Shown here: piece after piece, positions 1 to 9,080 of the stretch
How positions within the stretch are numbered: the first letter of the stretch is position 1
How the letters are laid out: the number at the start of each line of letters is the position of its first letter
Notes under the pieces: model-generated
The model's input: only the letters and a program-made list of their open reading frames with translations
The model's database searches: none
Told to the model about the DNA's origin: nothing
Program-made: the position numbers and the translations under genes
Origin: Cupriavidus cauae
Lineage (GTDB): Bacteria; Pseudomonadota; Gammaproteobacteria; Burkholderiales; Burkholderiaceae
Length of the DNA: 64,000 bases
Reading direction: 5' to 3'
Assembly: GCF_008632125.1 (NCBI RefSeq)
Contig: NZ_VWRN01000045.1
Span: forward strand, 62,001-126,000

Positions 1-492
<492 letters not shown>

Positions 493-559
493 TCCGCTGC
501 GCGCGAACGCCGCAGGCGCTGCCGGCGCTGCGAGCGCCGCAGCCGCCGGGCGCAAGCGC

Positions 560-1705
560 TCAGGCGGCGCGCGCCCAATCCACGCGCGTGCGCAGCGCCA
601 TCGCTTCCTTCATCACGCGGGCCTCGTCGATCGGGCTGCGGCCGAAGAACCGCTTGAATTCCCGGCTGAACTGCGACGGGCTTTCATAGCCGACGCGGCT
701 GGCCGCCACGGACGCATTCATGCCCTGCTGGATCATCAGCATGCGGGCCTTGTGCAGCCGCGTGGCCTTGATGTACTGCAGCGGCGAGGTGCCGGTGACC
801 GACTTGAAGGCCGCGTGGAAGGCCGCCACGCTCATCGCCGCCGCGCTGGCGAGCGTGTCGACCGACAGCGGTTGGTCGTAGCCGGCATGGATCATTCGCA
901 GCGCCTTGCCGATGCGGCCGAAGTTGCTCTGGTAGGCGAGCGACGCGCGCAGCGCCGCGCCCTGGGGGCCGCATAGCACGCGGAAATAGATTTCGCGCAG
1001 GATCGCTGGGCCCAGCACCGCGGCCTCCATGTCCGAGGTCAGCGCTTCGAGCAGGCGTACCACGGCGTCGCCGAGCCGGTCGTCGAGCGGCGTCGACTGG
1101 ATGCCTGCTACCTCGGCGGGTCTCGCGTCCTCGGGTTGCGGCGCCGGCGCCGCACCCGACCGCGACGCCAACTCCAACGCCGACCCGGACCCCGATGCCG
1201 GCACCGATGCCGGCACCGATGCCGACGCCGATGCCGACGCCGATGCCGACGCCGAGGCCGACGCTGCCGGTGTCCCCAACCCCGATGATGCCAACGCCGA
1301 TGCCGGCACGGACAACGCCAGCTCGGCCAGCACACCCAGGTCCACGCGGATCGAGATCGCCAGCATCGGGTCCTCCGGCGAGGCCTCGGTCTGCGACTCG
1401 AAGGGAATCGGCAGCGACAGCACCAGGAAATGCTGGGCGTCGTAGACGAACTCGCGCCCCGCGAAGAACCCCCGCTTGCGCCCGCTGCACAGCACGATGA
1501 TGCAGGGATCGTAGAGCACCGGCGTGCGCGGCAGCGGGCCGTTGGCACGCAGGAACTTGACCGCGTCGAGCGCGGACATCGTATATCCCTCCGCCGGCGC
1601 GAGGCGGCCGATCAGTGCGGCCATGCGTTCTTCACGCTGGCGGCGGGCATGCTCGGGCTCGTGTGGTCGTGGCGACGTTGGCATTGGATCGAAGGGGACG
1701 GACAT
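560..1705 (-). CDS. AraC family transcriptional regulator (AraC_N type) with Ala-Ser repeat insertion
   Basis: This is a 381-residue DNA-binding regulator. Residues about 40-140 match the AraC_N ligand-sensing domain (YDPCIIVLCSGRKRGFF, VLSLPIPFESQTEA). The last 100 residues carry the double helix-turn-helix of AraC/XylS proteins (PLSVDTLASAAAMS, then VGYESPSQFSREFKRFFGRSP). Between the two domains, about residues 143-180 form a low-complexity Ala-Ser/Pro-Ala-Ser stretch encoded by a 6/12-base DNA repeat. That makes the protein roughly 60-80 residues longer than usual for this subfamily (about 300). Regulators of this type often sit next to SDR, aldo/keto reductase or alcohol dehydrogenase genes, as here with SDRs on both sides. 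ATG 1705 gives a 30-residue charged leader; ATG 1684 (MPTSPRP) is an alternative. Confidence 0.9.
   Translation of the reverse strand: MSVPFDPMPTSPRPHEPEHARRQREERMAALIGRLAPAEGYTMSALDAVKFLRANGPLPRTPVLYDPCIIVLCSGRKRGFFAGREFVYDAQHFLVLSLPIPFESQTEASPEDPMLAISIRVDLGVLAELALSVPASALASSGLGTPAASASASASASASASASVPASVPASGSGSALELASRSGAAPAPQPEDARPAEVAGIQSTPLDDRLGDAVVRLLEALTSDMEAAVLGPAILREIYFRVLCGPQGAALRASLAYQSNFGRIGKALRMIHAGYDQPLSVDTLASAAAMSVAAFHAAFKSVTGTSPLQYIKATRLHKARMLMIQQGMNASVAASRVGYESPSQFSREFKRFFGRSPIDEARVMKEAMALRTRVDWARAA
1192..1262. repeat. In-frame 6/12-base repeat within the AraC gene
   Basis: Alternating GATGCCGGCACC and GATGCCGACGCC units encode the Ala-Ser/Pro-Ala-Ser linker of the AraC protein on the minus strand. 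Unit lengths are multiples of three, so copy-number changes keep the reading frame. Confidence 0.85.
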
Positions 1706-1900
1706 GGTCGTCAGAAGCGATGGCCAGGCAGGCGCGGGATGAAGGCGCCGAATCGCTCTACGCCCGCTGCATCATCGTGCTGTGCAGTTAGCGCAGGCGC
1801 CATTTGGAGGCCAGGAACAGGGGCAAGGCCGGTATGCGCGCAAGTGTAGCGCGCGGACAAGGGCCCGCGGGAGCGCAGGACGGCGCCAACGCACCGCTCA

Positions 1901-1940
1901 GGAGAATCAGGCAAGCGCTGCCGAGTTTTGGTCTAACGGG
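1901..1940 (+). promoter_or_regulatory. Putative AraC operator upstream of SDR (shared block, copy B)
   Basis: GGAGAATCAGGCAAGC followed by GCTGCCGAGTTTTGGTC starts 143 bases before the SDR start at 2044. It matches the block at 335-365 on the other strand: 15 identical bases, then a similar CCGAGT-TT segment. The 338-base gap between the divergent AraC and SDR genes (1706-2043) shows nothing else I can name. Confidence 0.5.
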
Positions 1941-2043
1941 CGCCCGCGCACGCTGCCTACCATGGCCGCATGTCGTCGCCGTGCGCCATTGCGGTACACC
2001 GGCAAGGCCGACAGTCCATCGATCCACACTTCGGGAGTTCAGC

Positions 2044-2889
2044 ATGTACAGGACCTGGTTCATTACCGGCGCGGGGCGCGGCATCGGCGCGTGCATCGCC
2101 AGGGCGGCACTGGATGCCGGCGACAACGTCGTCGCGACCGGACGCGATCCGCTGCGCATCGAGCAGGCATTGCCGGGGCACGGCGAGCGTCTGCTGGCCT
2201 TGCGCCTCGACGTCACCGACCCGGCGCAGGCGCGCGACGCGGTGGACCGCGCCGTGGCGACCTTCGGCCGCATCGACGTGCTGGTCAACAACGCGGGCTA
2301 CGGCCAGCTGGGCATGTTCGAGGAGAACAGCGCCGACGATGTACTGAAGCATTTCGACACCAACGTCCACGGCACCCTGCACGTGACCCGCGCGGTGCTG
2401 CCCGTGATGCGGCGCCAGCGCGCCGGCCGCATCTTCAATCTGTCGTCGATCGGCGGCATGGTCGGCTTCGAAGGCGCGTCGATCTACTGCGCGGCCAAGT
2501 TCGCGGTCGAGGGCTTCTCCGAGTCGCTGGCGCTGGAGGTGGCGCGCTTCGGCATCCAGGTCACCATCGTGCAGCCGGGCTTCTTCCGCACCGATTTCCT
2601 CGACGGCTCGTCGGTACGCTACGGGGCCGAGGCCATTCCCGACTACGTGTCGGCATCGGCGGCATTGCGCGGAGGCTATGATGACTACAGCCACCGGCAG
2701 CCTGGCGACCCGGACAAGCTGGCGCGGGCCATCGTCGAGCTGGCCGCCGTGCCGCAGGCGCCGTTGCGCTTCGCGGCCGGCACCGATGCGATCGGCTATA
2801 TCGGCGGCAAGCTCGATGCCGCGCGCGCCGAGCTCGAGCAATGGAAGGCGCTGTCGGCCTCGACCGATCATGCGGCCCAGGCGGCGTAG
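2044..2889 (+). CDS. Short-chain dehydrogenase/reductase
   Basis: A 281-residue classical SDR that oxidises or reduces an unknown alcohol/carbonyl with NAD(P). Visible motifs are TGAGRGIG (residues 8-15), NNAG (82-85), and the catalytic Ser134/135, Tyr148 and Lys152 (YCAAK). ATGRD after the second strand, with an Arg following the Gly, suggests NADP preference. The frame is open upstream to 1804, but ATG 2044 directly precedes the first beta strand and has GGGAGTTC upstream as a weak ribosome site. It is divergent from the AraC gene and carries the shared block in its upstream region. The last 43 bases of the gene are imperfectly duplicated after the stop codon. Confidence 0.92.
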   Translation: MYRTWFITGAGRGIGACIARAALDAGDNVVATGRDPLRIEQALPGHGERLLALRLDVTDPAQARDAVDRAVATFGRIDVLVNNAGYGQLGMFEENSADDVLKHFDTNVHGTLHVTRAVLPVMRRQRAGRIFNLSSIGGMVGFEGASIYCAAKFAVEGFSESLALEVARFGIQVTIVQPGFFRTDFLDGSSVRYGAEAIPDYVSASAALRGGYDDYSHRQPGDPDKLARAIVELAAVPQAPLRFAAGTDAIGYIGGKLDAARAELEQWKALSASTDHAAQAA

Positions 2890-2942
2890 GGACGGCGCTT
2901 GCGGCCTCGGCCGATCATGCTGCCCACGCCCAGGCGGCGTGG
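2847..2942. repeat. Duplicated 3' end of the SDR gene
   Basis: Bases 2847-2889, the last codons and stop of the SDR, are repeated with a few substitutions and a 6-base insertion at 2894-2942. In the copy the TAG stop has become TGG. This is a tandem duplication of a gene terminus just downstream of the stop. Confidence 0.8.
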
Positions 2943-2978
2943 CGATGCGGGGTGACGTGGTGCGGCCGCGTCGACGAC

Positions 2979-3083
2979 GCAGCGATCGCCAACGCAGCGA
3001 TCACCAACGCAGCGATCACCAACGCACCGATCACCAACGCACCGATCACCAACGCAGCGATCACCAACGCAGCGATCGCGGCC
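2979..3083. repeat. 15-base tandem repeat, about 7 copies
   Basis: The unit is GCAGCGATCACCAAC, with G/A and C/G variants at two positions; six near-perfect copies are followed by a decayed seventh. It lies between the SDR and lipoprotein genes. It has no unique spacers and is not a CRISPR array. Confidence 0.9.
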
Positions 3084-3116
3084 GCACGGCCCACGCGCCC
3101 CGAGCACGAACGAACG

Positions 3117-3142
3117 CCCCTCTCCCGCGAGCAGGAGAGGGG
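3117..3142. repeat. REP-like palindrome CCCCTCTCC/GGAGAGGGG
   Basis: A 9-base perfect stem (3117-3125 with 3134-3142) flanks an 8-base loop. A second palindrome with the same CCCTCTCC core lies at 28934-28968. No T-run follows, so it looks like a dispersed repetitive palindrome rather than a classic terminator, though it lies between two convergent genes and could serve as one. Confidence 0.6.
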
Positions 3143-3204
3143 CCGAGGAGAGAGGGGGAAGGGTTGCCGGCGGGTCCGCCAGCGTTCAGGGCTTGCTGCG
3201 GAAC

Positions 3205-3594
3205 TTACTGCGGTGCGCTTGCGCCGGTGCGCGTATCGGTGCTGCCGCCCGAGCCCGCGGCGGCGCCGGTGCCCGTGCCCGTACCCGTCGAGCCAGCAGT
3301 GCCGGTACCCGTGGTGCCGGTGGCGCCGGTGGTGGTGTCGGCCGAGCCAGTGGTGCCCGTGGTGCCGCTGGTGCCGGTCGAACCGGTGGTGCCAGTGCCA
3401 GTGCCGGTGGTACCCGTGCCCGTGCCGGTACCCGCGCTGCCGGTGGTGTCGCTCGGGACGGGGCCCATCGGCGCGCTTGCCGCGCTGCTGTCGGTAGTGG
3501 CGGCATCGTCGCCGCCGCGGTTACAGCCGGCCACCAGGCCGCCCAGCATGGCGACGCTCAAGGTTGCAACGGAAATCCAGTTTCGCTTCGTCAT
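3205..3594 (-). CDS. Small lipoprotein with Gly/Thr-rich repeat tail
   Basis: A 129-residue exported lipoprotein of unknown role. The N-terminus is a lipoprotein signal (MTKRNWISVATLSVAMLGG then LVAGC), with the lipidated Cys near residue 24 and a short Asp/Ser/Thr-rich linker. The remaining 85 residues are nearly all Gly, Thr, Ser and Ala in GTGTG, TTGTTG and STGTSG patterns, which looks unstructured. ATG 3594 is chosen because it begins the signal peptide; an in-frame upstream codon at 3663 would add an unlikely 23-residue leader. It is divergent from the dehydrogenase operon at 3732. I do not recognise a family for the tail. Confidence 0.75.
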   Translation of the reverse strand: MTKRNWISVATLSVAMLGGLVAGCNRGGDDAATTDSSAASAPMGPVPSDTTGSAGTGTGTGTTGTGTGTTGSTGTSGTTGTTGSADTTTGATGTTGTGTAGSTGTGTGTGAAAGSGGSTDTRTGASAPQ

Positions 3595-3731
3595 GGTATG
3601 GCTCCTATAGTCATCCCCCATCGGACGAAGGCAACGGCCGTACCAGGGGCGCGGATCCGCCATATCAGGTGATCCCGGCGTGGTCTTGCCACGCTTCTTG
3701 CATCGACTGCGGTTTTTCGAGGAGCGCAGCG

Positions 3732-4550
3732 ATGACGAAACCCTTCACGCCCATGCGGCGCACGCTTTTGAAAGCCCTCGGGGCCGGGTTGCCGGCCGGA
3801 GCCGCCGCAACGGGACTGGTCGGCGATAGTGCGCTGGCGGCGCCGCCGGGCCCGGCCAGCGCGGCGGCGGCCAATCCGGGTGGCGTGTCCCATTTTTTCA
3901 ATGCGCGCGAAAGAATTACCGTAGATGCCATCGTTTCCCGCTTGATTCCGAACGACGAACTGGGGCCGGGCGCACGAGAGGCGGGCGTGACCGATTTTCT
4001 CGATCGGCAGCTGGCTGGGGCCTGGGGCGGCGGGGACCATTTCTATCGTCATGGACCCTTCCAGGCCGGCACACCGGAGCAGGGCTATCAGCTCGCGCTG
4101 ACGCCCGCGCAGGCCTTTCGTACGGGTTTGGCCGCGATCGACGAGGTCAGCGCGAAGCGGCATGGCGGCAAGCCGTTTTCGCAGTTGCAGCCGCGTGAAC
4201 AGGATGCCTTGCTGACGGCGCTGGAGAAGAGCGAGATCGAACTGGGCACGCTGCCCGGCAAGGTCTTCTTCCAGATGCTGCTCGACGGCACCATGGAGGG
4301 CTTCTTCGGCGATCCGATCCATGGCGGCAATCGCAATATGGCGGGCTGGAAGCTGGTCGGTTTCCCCGGCGTCTATGCCAGCTACTCCAACGATATCGAG
4401 CGCCATGGCGTGGCCTATGTGCGGCCGCCGATGTCGATCGCGATGGCGCGCGCCGCGGGGCATGGGACCATGCACGGCGCCGGTCATGGCGGCTCGCACG
4501 CATCGTCGCCGGCAAAGGGCGCATCGGCACCGAAGGGAGGGCGGCCATGA
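3732..4550 (+). CDS. Gluconate 2-dehydrogenase subunit 3 family protein (Tat-exported)
   Basis: A 272-residue small subunit of a membrane-bound FAD dehydrogenase complex. The N-terminus has a twin-arginine signal (PMRRTLLKALGAG). The body matches the gluconate 2-dehydrogenase subunit 3 family: FFNARERITVDAIVSRLIPNDELGPGAREAGV near residues 55-90, then a helical region and FFGDPIHGGNRNMAGWKLVGFPG near 190-215. In such complexes this subunit is needed for Tat export and stability of the flavoprotein, which has no signal of its own. The start at 3732 follows a clear GAGGAGCG ribosome site. The tail is His/Gly/Ala-rich (HGTMHGAGHGGSH). The stop overlaps the next start by ATGA. Confidence 0.9.
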   Translation: MTKPFTPMRRTLLKALGAGLPAGAAATGLVGDSALAAPPGPASAAAANPGGVSHFFNARERITVDAIVSRLIPNDELGPGAREAGVTDFLDRQLAGAWGGGDHFYRHGPFQAGTPEQGYQLALTPAQAFRTGLAAIDEVSAKRHGGKPFSQLQPREQDALLTALEKSEIELGTLPGKVFFQMLLDGTMEGFFGDPIHGGNRNMAGWKLVGFPGVYASYSNDIERHGVAYVRPPMSIAMARAAGHGTMHGAGHGGSHASSPAKGASAPKGGRP

Positions 4551-6316
4551 GCAAGACCCTCGATCGTGTCGATGCCGTGATCGTCGGCGGCGGCTGGACG
4601 GGTTCGGTCATCGGCAAGGAACTGGCCGCCGCCGGACATCGCGTGGTGATGCTCGAACGCGGCGAGCCGCGGTGGCCCTCTCCGGACTTCCAGGCGCCGA
4701 CGGTGCATGACGAACTGCGCTATACGCGGCGGCACGCGCTGCATCAGAACACCGCCACCGAAACCTTCACCTTCCGCAACAACACCAGCCAGACCGCCCT
4801 GCCGATGCGGCGCTGGCAGTTCGCCTACCCGGGCACGCACCTGGGCGGCTCGGGCAATCACTGGTCCGGCGCCTACTATCGCTTCGATCCGACCGACTTC
4901 AAGCTGCGCAGCCATTACGAGCGCCGCTACGGCAAGGGCATCTTCGCGGCGGACCTGACCGCGCAGGACTGGCCTTTGAGCTACGACGAGCTCGAGCCGT
5001 ACTACGACCGCTTCGACTATCTGATCGGCGCCTCGGGCTATGCCGGCAACCTGAAGGGCAAGGTGCAGCCGGGCGGCAATCCCTTCGAGCCGTGGCGCTC
5101 GCGGCCGTATCCGAATCCGCCGATGAAGGTCGCGCACGCCTCGGCGCTGTTCGGCGAGGCGGCCGCAAAGCTGGGCTATCACCCCTATATCCAGCCATCG
5201 GCGCTGTCGACGCGGCCCTATGTCAATACCGAAGGGCTGCCGATGAGCGCCTGCGTCTACTGCGGATTCTGCTCGAACTTCGGCTGCGAGCATTTCGCCA
5301 AGGCCTCCCCGCAGGTCTGCATCCTGCCGGCCGCGATGAAGCTCGATACCTTCGCGCTGCGCACCGGGGCGCAGGTGCTGCGCGTCGAGCTCGACAAGGA
5401 CCGCAAGCTCGCGCGCGGCGTCACCTATGTCGATGGCAGCGGGCAGGAGTTCTTCCAGCCCGCCGACATGGTGTTCCTGTGCGCGTTCAGCGTGCACAAC
5501 GTGCGGCTGTTGTTGCTGTCGGGCATCGGCAAGCCCTACGACCCGGCCACGGGCCAGGGCGTGGTGGGCCGCAACTACACGCACCAGACCACCTCGGGCG
5601 TCAACCTGTTCTTCGACGAACGGACCCATATCAACCCCTTCATGGGCGCGGGCGCGGCGGCCGTGACGATCGACGATTTCAGCGCCGACAACTTCGATCA
5701 CGGGCCGCTCGGTTTCGTCGGCGGCGGCTATATCCAGATCCAGGTGGTCAGCGGCGCGCCGATCGGCTACCACCCGACGCCGAAGGGCACGCCGGCCTGG
5801 GGCAGCGAATGGAAGAAGGCGGTGCGCCGCTACTACAACCATTCGGCGTCGATCACCATCACCGGCTCGGCGATGCCCACGCGCGGCGGCTATCTGTCGC
5901 TGGATCCGGCCTATCGCGATGCCTGGGGACAGCCGCTGCTGCGCATCACCTACGACCTGCCGGACAATGACATCAAGCTGTCGGCGTTCCTGACCGCGAA
6001 GGGCGACCAGATCGGCAAGGCGATGCGCGGGGTGGTCGCCACCGAGCCCGGGCCGCGCAAGCGGCCATTCACCGCGACCAGCTATCAGTCGACGCACCTG
6101 AACGGCGGCGCGGCGATGGGCAGCGATCCCTCCAACAGCGTGGTCAACCGCTTCGGCCAATGCTGGGACGTGCCCAATGTGTTCGTCACCGGGGCCTGCC
6201 TGTTTCCGCAGAACTCGAACTACAACCCGACCGGAACGGTCGGCGCCACCGCGTACTGGATCGTTGACGCGGTCAAGCGCGACTACGTCAAGGCGCCAGG
6301 GAAGCTGATCACATGA
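4547..6316 (+). CDS. GMC oxidoreductase, FAD subunit of a gluconate-dehydrogenase-like complex
   Basis: A 589-residue periplasmic flavoprotein of the GMC family, the catalytic subunit that oxidises a sugar, sugar acid or polyol. It has the FAD dinucleotide motif VIVGGGWTGSVIG (residues 11-23), GTHLGGSGNHWSG (97-108) and a C-terminal block with the GMC His (STHLNGGAAMG) and Asn (NYNPTGTVGAT). Cysteines at 236, 239, 242 and 247 (CVYCGFCSNFGC) resemble the cluster that holds a 3Fe-4S centre in Burkholderia FAD-glucose dehydrogenase and related enzymes. It has no signal peptide, consistent with piggy-back Tat export on the preceding subunit. It is translationally coupled to both neighbours. The substrate is not determined by sequence alone. 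Confidence 0.92.
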   Translation: MSKTLDRVDAVIVGGGWTGSVIGKELAAAGHRVVMLERGEPRWPSPDFQAPTVHDELRYTRRHALHQNTATETFTFRNNTSQTALPMRRWQFAYPGTHLGGSGNHWSGAYYRFDPTDFKLRSHYERRYGKGIFAADLTAQDWPLSYDELEPYYDRFDYLIGASGYAGNLKGKVQPGGNPFEPWRSRPYPNPPMKVAHASALFGEAAAKLGYHPYIQPSALSTRPYVNTEGLPMSACVYCGFCSNFGCEHFAKASPQVCILPAAMKLDTFALRTGAQVLRVELDKDRKLARGVTYVDGSGQEFFQPADMVFLCAFSVHNVRLLLLSGIGKPYDPATGQGVVGRNYTHQTTSGVNLFFDERTHINPFMGAGAAAVTIDDFSADNFDHGPLGFVGGGYIQIQVVSGAPIGYHPTPKGTPAWGSEWKKAVRRYYNHSASITITGSAMPTRGGYLSLDPAYRDAWGQPLLRITYDLPDNDIKLSAFLTAKGDQIGKAMRGVVATEPGPRKRPFTATSYQSTHLNGGAAMGSDPSNSVVNRFGQCWDVPNVFVTGACLFPQNSNYNPTGTVGATAYWIVDAVKRDYVKAPGKLIT

Positions 6317-7248
6317 ACACGCCGAACGAAGTGGAAGCGGAGCGCGGCCGCGCGACGTGGTGGGTGGGCGCCATGGTGATCGGCATCGGCTCCTTTCCGC
6401 TGTATGGGCTGCTGTTCCAGGTCTGGCCCGATCTGTTTGCGCCGAGGCCGCAGCCGCGCCAGGCGTCGTCGTCCCCCGGCGCAACGGGCCAGGCTTCGGC
6501 GCCCGGCGCGGCATCGGCGCCGGCCGGCCCGGCGGCTGCGGCAAGCGAGGCGGCGGTGCGGCGCTCGACCGATTTCCTGCCGAAGGAACCGGCGTGGTCG
6601 CGGGCGTTGCTCGCGGCCAGCAAGGACGCGGGCAAGGAGGCCGGCAACAGCGAGGACAAGAACGCCGACAAGCGCGGCGCGACGATCGCCGCGAGCGGCA
6701 ATGGCGCCGGGGCGATGGCCTGCGTGTCGTGCCATGCCACGGGAGGCTCCCCGGGAGCGGCGGGCGCCGCGGTGCCGGCCGGCGCGTTTCCGTCGCTGGT
6801 CGGCATGCCCGCCGAGTATCTGGCCAAGCAGCTGTTCGACTATCGCGAGGGCCGGCGCGTCGATCCGGTGATGGCGCCGATCGCCAAGGCGCTCAAGGAC
6901 GACGAGGTGGCGGCGGTGGCCCGCTACTACGCGGCCCAGCCTGCACCGTCGTTGACGCTGGCCGAAGATGGCCAATCGGCGGCCCTGACGCTGCATGCGT
7001 CCGGCGACAACGGGCGCGCGCTGCCGGCCTGCGCCAATTGCCATGGCGTGGAAGGCGAGGGACAGGGCTTCCTGTTGCCGCGCCTGACGGGGCAGCCCGC
7101 GGATTATCTGGCCAAGCAGCTCGATGCGTTCCGCACCGGCAGCCGCCACAACGACGACGATGGCGCGATGCGCGGCATCGCGCAGCGGCTTGGCGAAGCG
7201 GACGCCCGCGCGCTGGCGAATTTCTACGCGCAGGGCGGGGCGCGCTAG
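6313..7248 (+). CDS. Diheme cytochrome c subunit of the dehydrogenase
   Basis: A 311-residue membrane-anchored cytochrome c that should pass electrons from the GMC flavoprotein to the quinone pool or an oxidase. Residues 17-37 form the single N-terminal membrane helix, followed by a Pro/Ala/Ser linker. Two CxxCH heme sites are present: C137-VS-C140-H141 and C240-AN-C243-H244, each followed by a plausible Met ligand (PVMAPIA; GAMRGIA). The cytochrome subunit of classical gluconate/sorbitol dehydrogenases usually has three hemes, so this one is a two-heme c4-like version. ATGA overlap with the GMC gene shows operon coupling. Confidence 0.9.
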   Translation: MNTPNEVEAERGRATWWVGAMVIGIGSFPLYGLLFQVWPDLFAPRPQPRQASSSPGATGQASAPGAASAPAGPAAAASEAAVRRSTDFLPKEPAWSRALLAASKDAGKEAGNSEDKNADKRGATIAASGNGAGAMACVSCHATGGSPGAAGAAVPAGAFPSLVGMPAEYLAKQLFDYREGRRVDPVMAPIAKALKDDEVAAVARYYAAQPAPSLTLAEDGQSAALTLHASGDNGRALPACANCHGVEGEGQGFLLPRLTGQPADYLAKQLDAFRTGSRHNDDDGAMRGIAQRLGEADARALANFYAQGGAR

Positions 7249-7370
7249 GGCGCCGCCGGCGCGTTGCTGCGGCGCTGCCAGGGCAGCGGTCCGCAGCGAA
7301 GGTGCGGTGACGAAGGAGCGAGGGACAACGGGCGTCGTAGCGCGCGTCGGGCTGCGCGCCCGCCGCGCGC

Positions 7371-7466
7371 AGCCGCGCTCAGTCGCGCTCTGTCGTGCTC
7401 TGTCGTGCTCGGTCGCGCTCGGTCGCGCTCAGCCGCGCTCGGTCGCGCTCGGTCGCGCTCAGCCGC
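7371..7466. repeat. 10-base tandem repeat, 9 copies, containing the diguanylate cyclase stop codon
   Basis: Nine consecutive units of consensus NGYCGYGCTC (AGCCGCGCTC, TGTCGTGCTC, GGTCGCGCTC) fill 7371-7460. The stop codon of the minus-strand diguanylate cyclase (7459-7461) lies at the right edge of the array. The unit length is not a multiple of three, and the array is otherwise non-coding. The rest of the 7249-7458 gap between the two convergent genes shows nothing recognisable. Confidence 0.9.
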
Positions 7467-8769
7467 TGACCGACACGCCGCACGCCACGCTCCACGCGGC
7501 CGGTTCGGCGGCCTCGTTGGCAGCGTTGGCGGCATTCGCGCCGTTGGCCACATTGGCCGCGTTGGCCGCAATACCGGCGCCCGCGGCGGCGTGAATCACC
7601 CGGTTGCGTCCTTCGCGCTTGGCGCGATAGAGCGCGCGGTCGGCTTCGGCGAACAGACGCTCCCAGCTGCGGCGCGCATCGCCGGCGTGCTGCGCCAGCG
7701 CGATGCCGATGCTGACGCTGGCATGCCCGCCGATGTCTTCCGGCAGTGCGATGGCCGCGATGCGTGCCCGGATGCGTTCGGCCAGCAGCACGGCTTCCTC
7801 CTCGCCGGTGTTCGGGCACAGCAGGCAGAACTCCTCGCCGCCGAAGCGCGCCGCCACGTCGCTGGCGCGACAGGCGCGGCGCAGCGTCTCGGCGATCCGC
7901 TTCAGCACCTGGTCGCCCGCCTGATGGCCGGCGCGGTCGTTGACCTGCTTGAAGCGATCGACGTCGATCACCAGGCAGGACAGCGGCTTGCCGGTACGGG
8001 CGGCCTCGGCGGCCAGCGTCATCGCGGCGTCGTCAAGCGCGCCGCGATGGAACAGCCCGGTCAGCGAATCGAGGCGGGCGCGCGCACGCTGCTCGGCCAG
8101 CTGACGCTCCGCGCTCAGCAGCGTGAAACCGACCACGCCGGACAGCACCGCGATCAGCATCAGCAGCAGCGGCGCCTGGGCCAGCATGCCCGGCTCGTCG
8201 GGCCGCAGCGTGCTCCAGGCACCAGCCCCGCCGGCGGCCAGCGCGAGCGCCAGGCACAGGGCCTGCGCCGCCAGTTGCGCGCAGCAGGCGACCCATACCA
8301 GCGAATGGGCGATCGTATGCGAGCGGCGCTCGCGGTTGAGCAGGCGCAGCGCCTGCCAGACCACCAGCGCGGTGATCGCGTGGCCCAGCGTGCGGATCGC
8401 GCGCTCGGCCATCACGGCATCCTGCACCGTGGCGATCAGCCCGAGCAGCGCCACCGAGGCGACGCCGCCGGCCACCATCGCACGCAGATGATGCGGGGCC
8501 ATCGCCATGCCGCTCGCGGCCAGGCCGCGCACCAGCATCAGTTGGGCGCCGAGGCACAGCGACTGTGCCAGTACGGCCCACAGCGGCGCCGGCGCGATCG
8601 CGCCGAGGGCCAGCGCCATGCCGCCCAGCGAGGCAAGCGCATGGGCGTCGGTCCAGCGCGCACGGTGGCCCGCTTGCGCGGCGCCATAGCGCAGGCCGAT
8701 CGAGATGCCCAGCGTGCTGGCGAACAGCACCAGCAACGTCAGATAGGCAGTGGGTAAATCCGGCGACAT
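7459..8769 (-). CDS. Membrane diguanylate cyclase (GGDEF)
   Basis: A 436-residue enzyme that makes cyclic di-GMP from two GTP. The first 200 residues are hydrophobic with about six membrane helices (starting AYLTLLVLFASTLGISIGL), a sensory module I cannot name. The C-terminal half is a complete GGDEF domain: DSLTGLFHRGAL, VDRFKQVNDRAGHQAGDQVL, and the active-site loop RFGGEEF. RASD five residues before GGEEF matches the RxxD product-inhibition site. The tail is an Ala-Asn repeat (NAANVANGANAANAAN). ATG 8769 is chosen because it follows a CAGGGAGA ribosome site and begins the first membrane helix. It sits next to a pel operon whose PelD keeps a c-di-GMP-binding site. Confidence 0.92.
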   Translation of the reverse strand: MSPDLPTAYLTLLVLFASTLGISIGLRYGAAQAGHRARWTDAHALASLGGMALALGAIAPAPLWAVLAQSLCLGAQLMLVRGLAASGMAMAPHHLRAMVAGGVASVALLGLIATVQDAVMAERAIRTLGHAITALVVWQALRLLNRERRSHTIAHSLVWVACCAQLAAQALCLALALAAGGAGAWSTLRPDEPGMLAQAPLLLMLIAVLSGVVGFTLLSAERQLAEQRARARLDSLTGLFHRGALDDAAMTLAAEAARTGKPLSCLVIDVDRFKQVNDRAGHQAGDQVLKRIAETLRRACRASDVAARFGGEEFCLLCPNTGEEEAVLLAERIRARIAAIALPEDIGGHASVSIGIALAQHAGDARRSWERLFAEADRALYRAKREGRNRVIHAAAGAGIAANAANVANGANAANAANEAAEPAAWSVACGVSVSG

Positions 8770-9080
8770 GCAATCGTCTCCCTGTCGGCGCGCGAGCGGA
8801 TCGCGACGCCAGTGGTGTAAGGCAATGCGCGCGCGGGCATGGCCGGCGCAGCGCGAATTCATGTCAGAGAGCTTGACCCGGATGACGCCGTCGACATTCC
8901 CGAAGCTGCGGTCCGTGGCATGGCTCTGTGTTGTCGGCGCCCAGATGGGCGCAGCCTGATCCCAGATGCAATCGCGGTCCCGCAGCGAGGCCGCGCATCG
9001 AGGCACGGCTTGTGTGTAGCTTTTTTGTTGATGGTGATTCTACTGATTGCGTCGAACCGCGCGTGTGCGGCATGCCACGT
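8770..9080. other. Intergenic region between diguanylate cyclase and pel operon, left part
   Basis: These 311 bases separate two divergent transcription units. Possible upstream in-frame extensions of the cyclase and small frames on the plus strand lack family motifs and good ribosome sites. I see no RNA gene. Base composition becomes more AT-rich from about 9010 towards the pel promoter area. Confidence 0.5.

Noticed and set aside
4484..6544. A 686-residue minus-strand open frame opposite the GMC oxidoreductase
   Set aside because: The composition is of antisense type without domains, and the plus-strand gene has all expected motifs.
2979..7466. Repeat arrays as possible CRISPR loci
   Set aside because: Units are 10-15 bases, directly adjacent, without unique spacers, and no cas gene is present.
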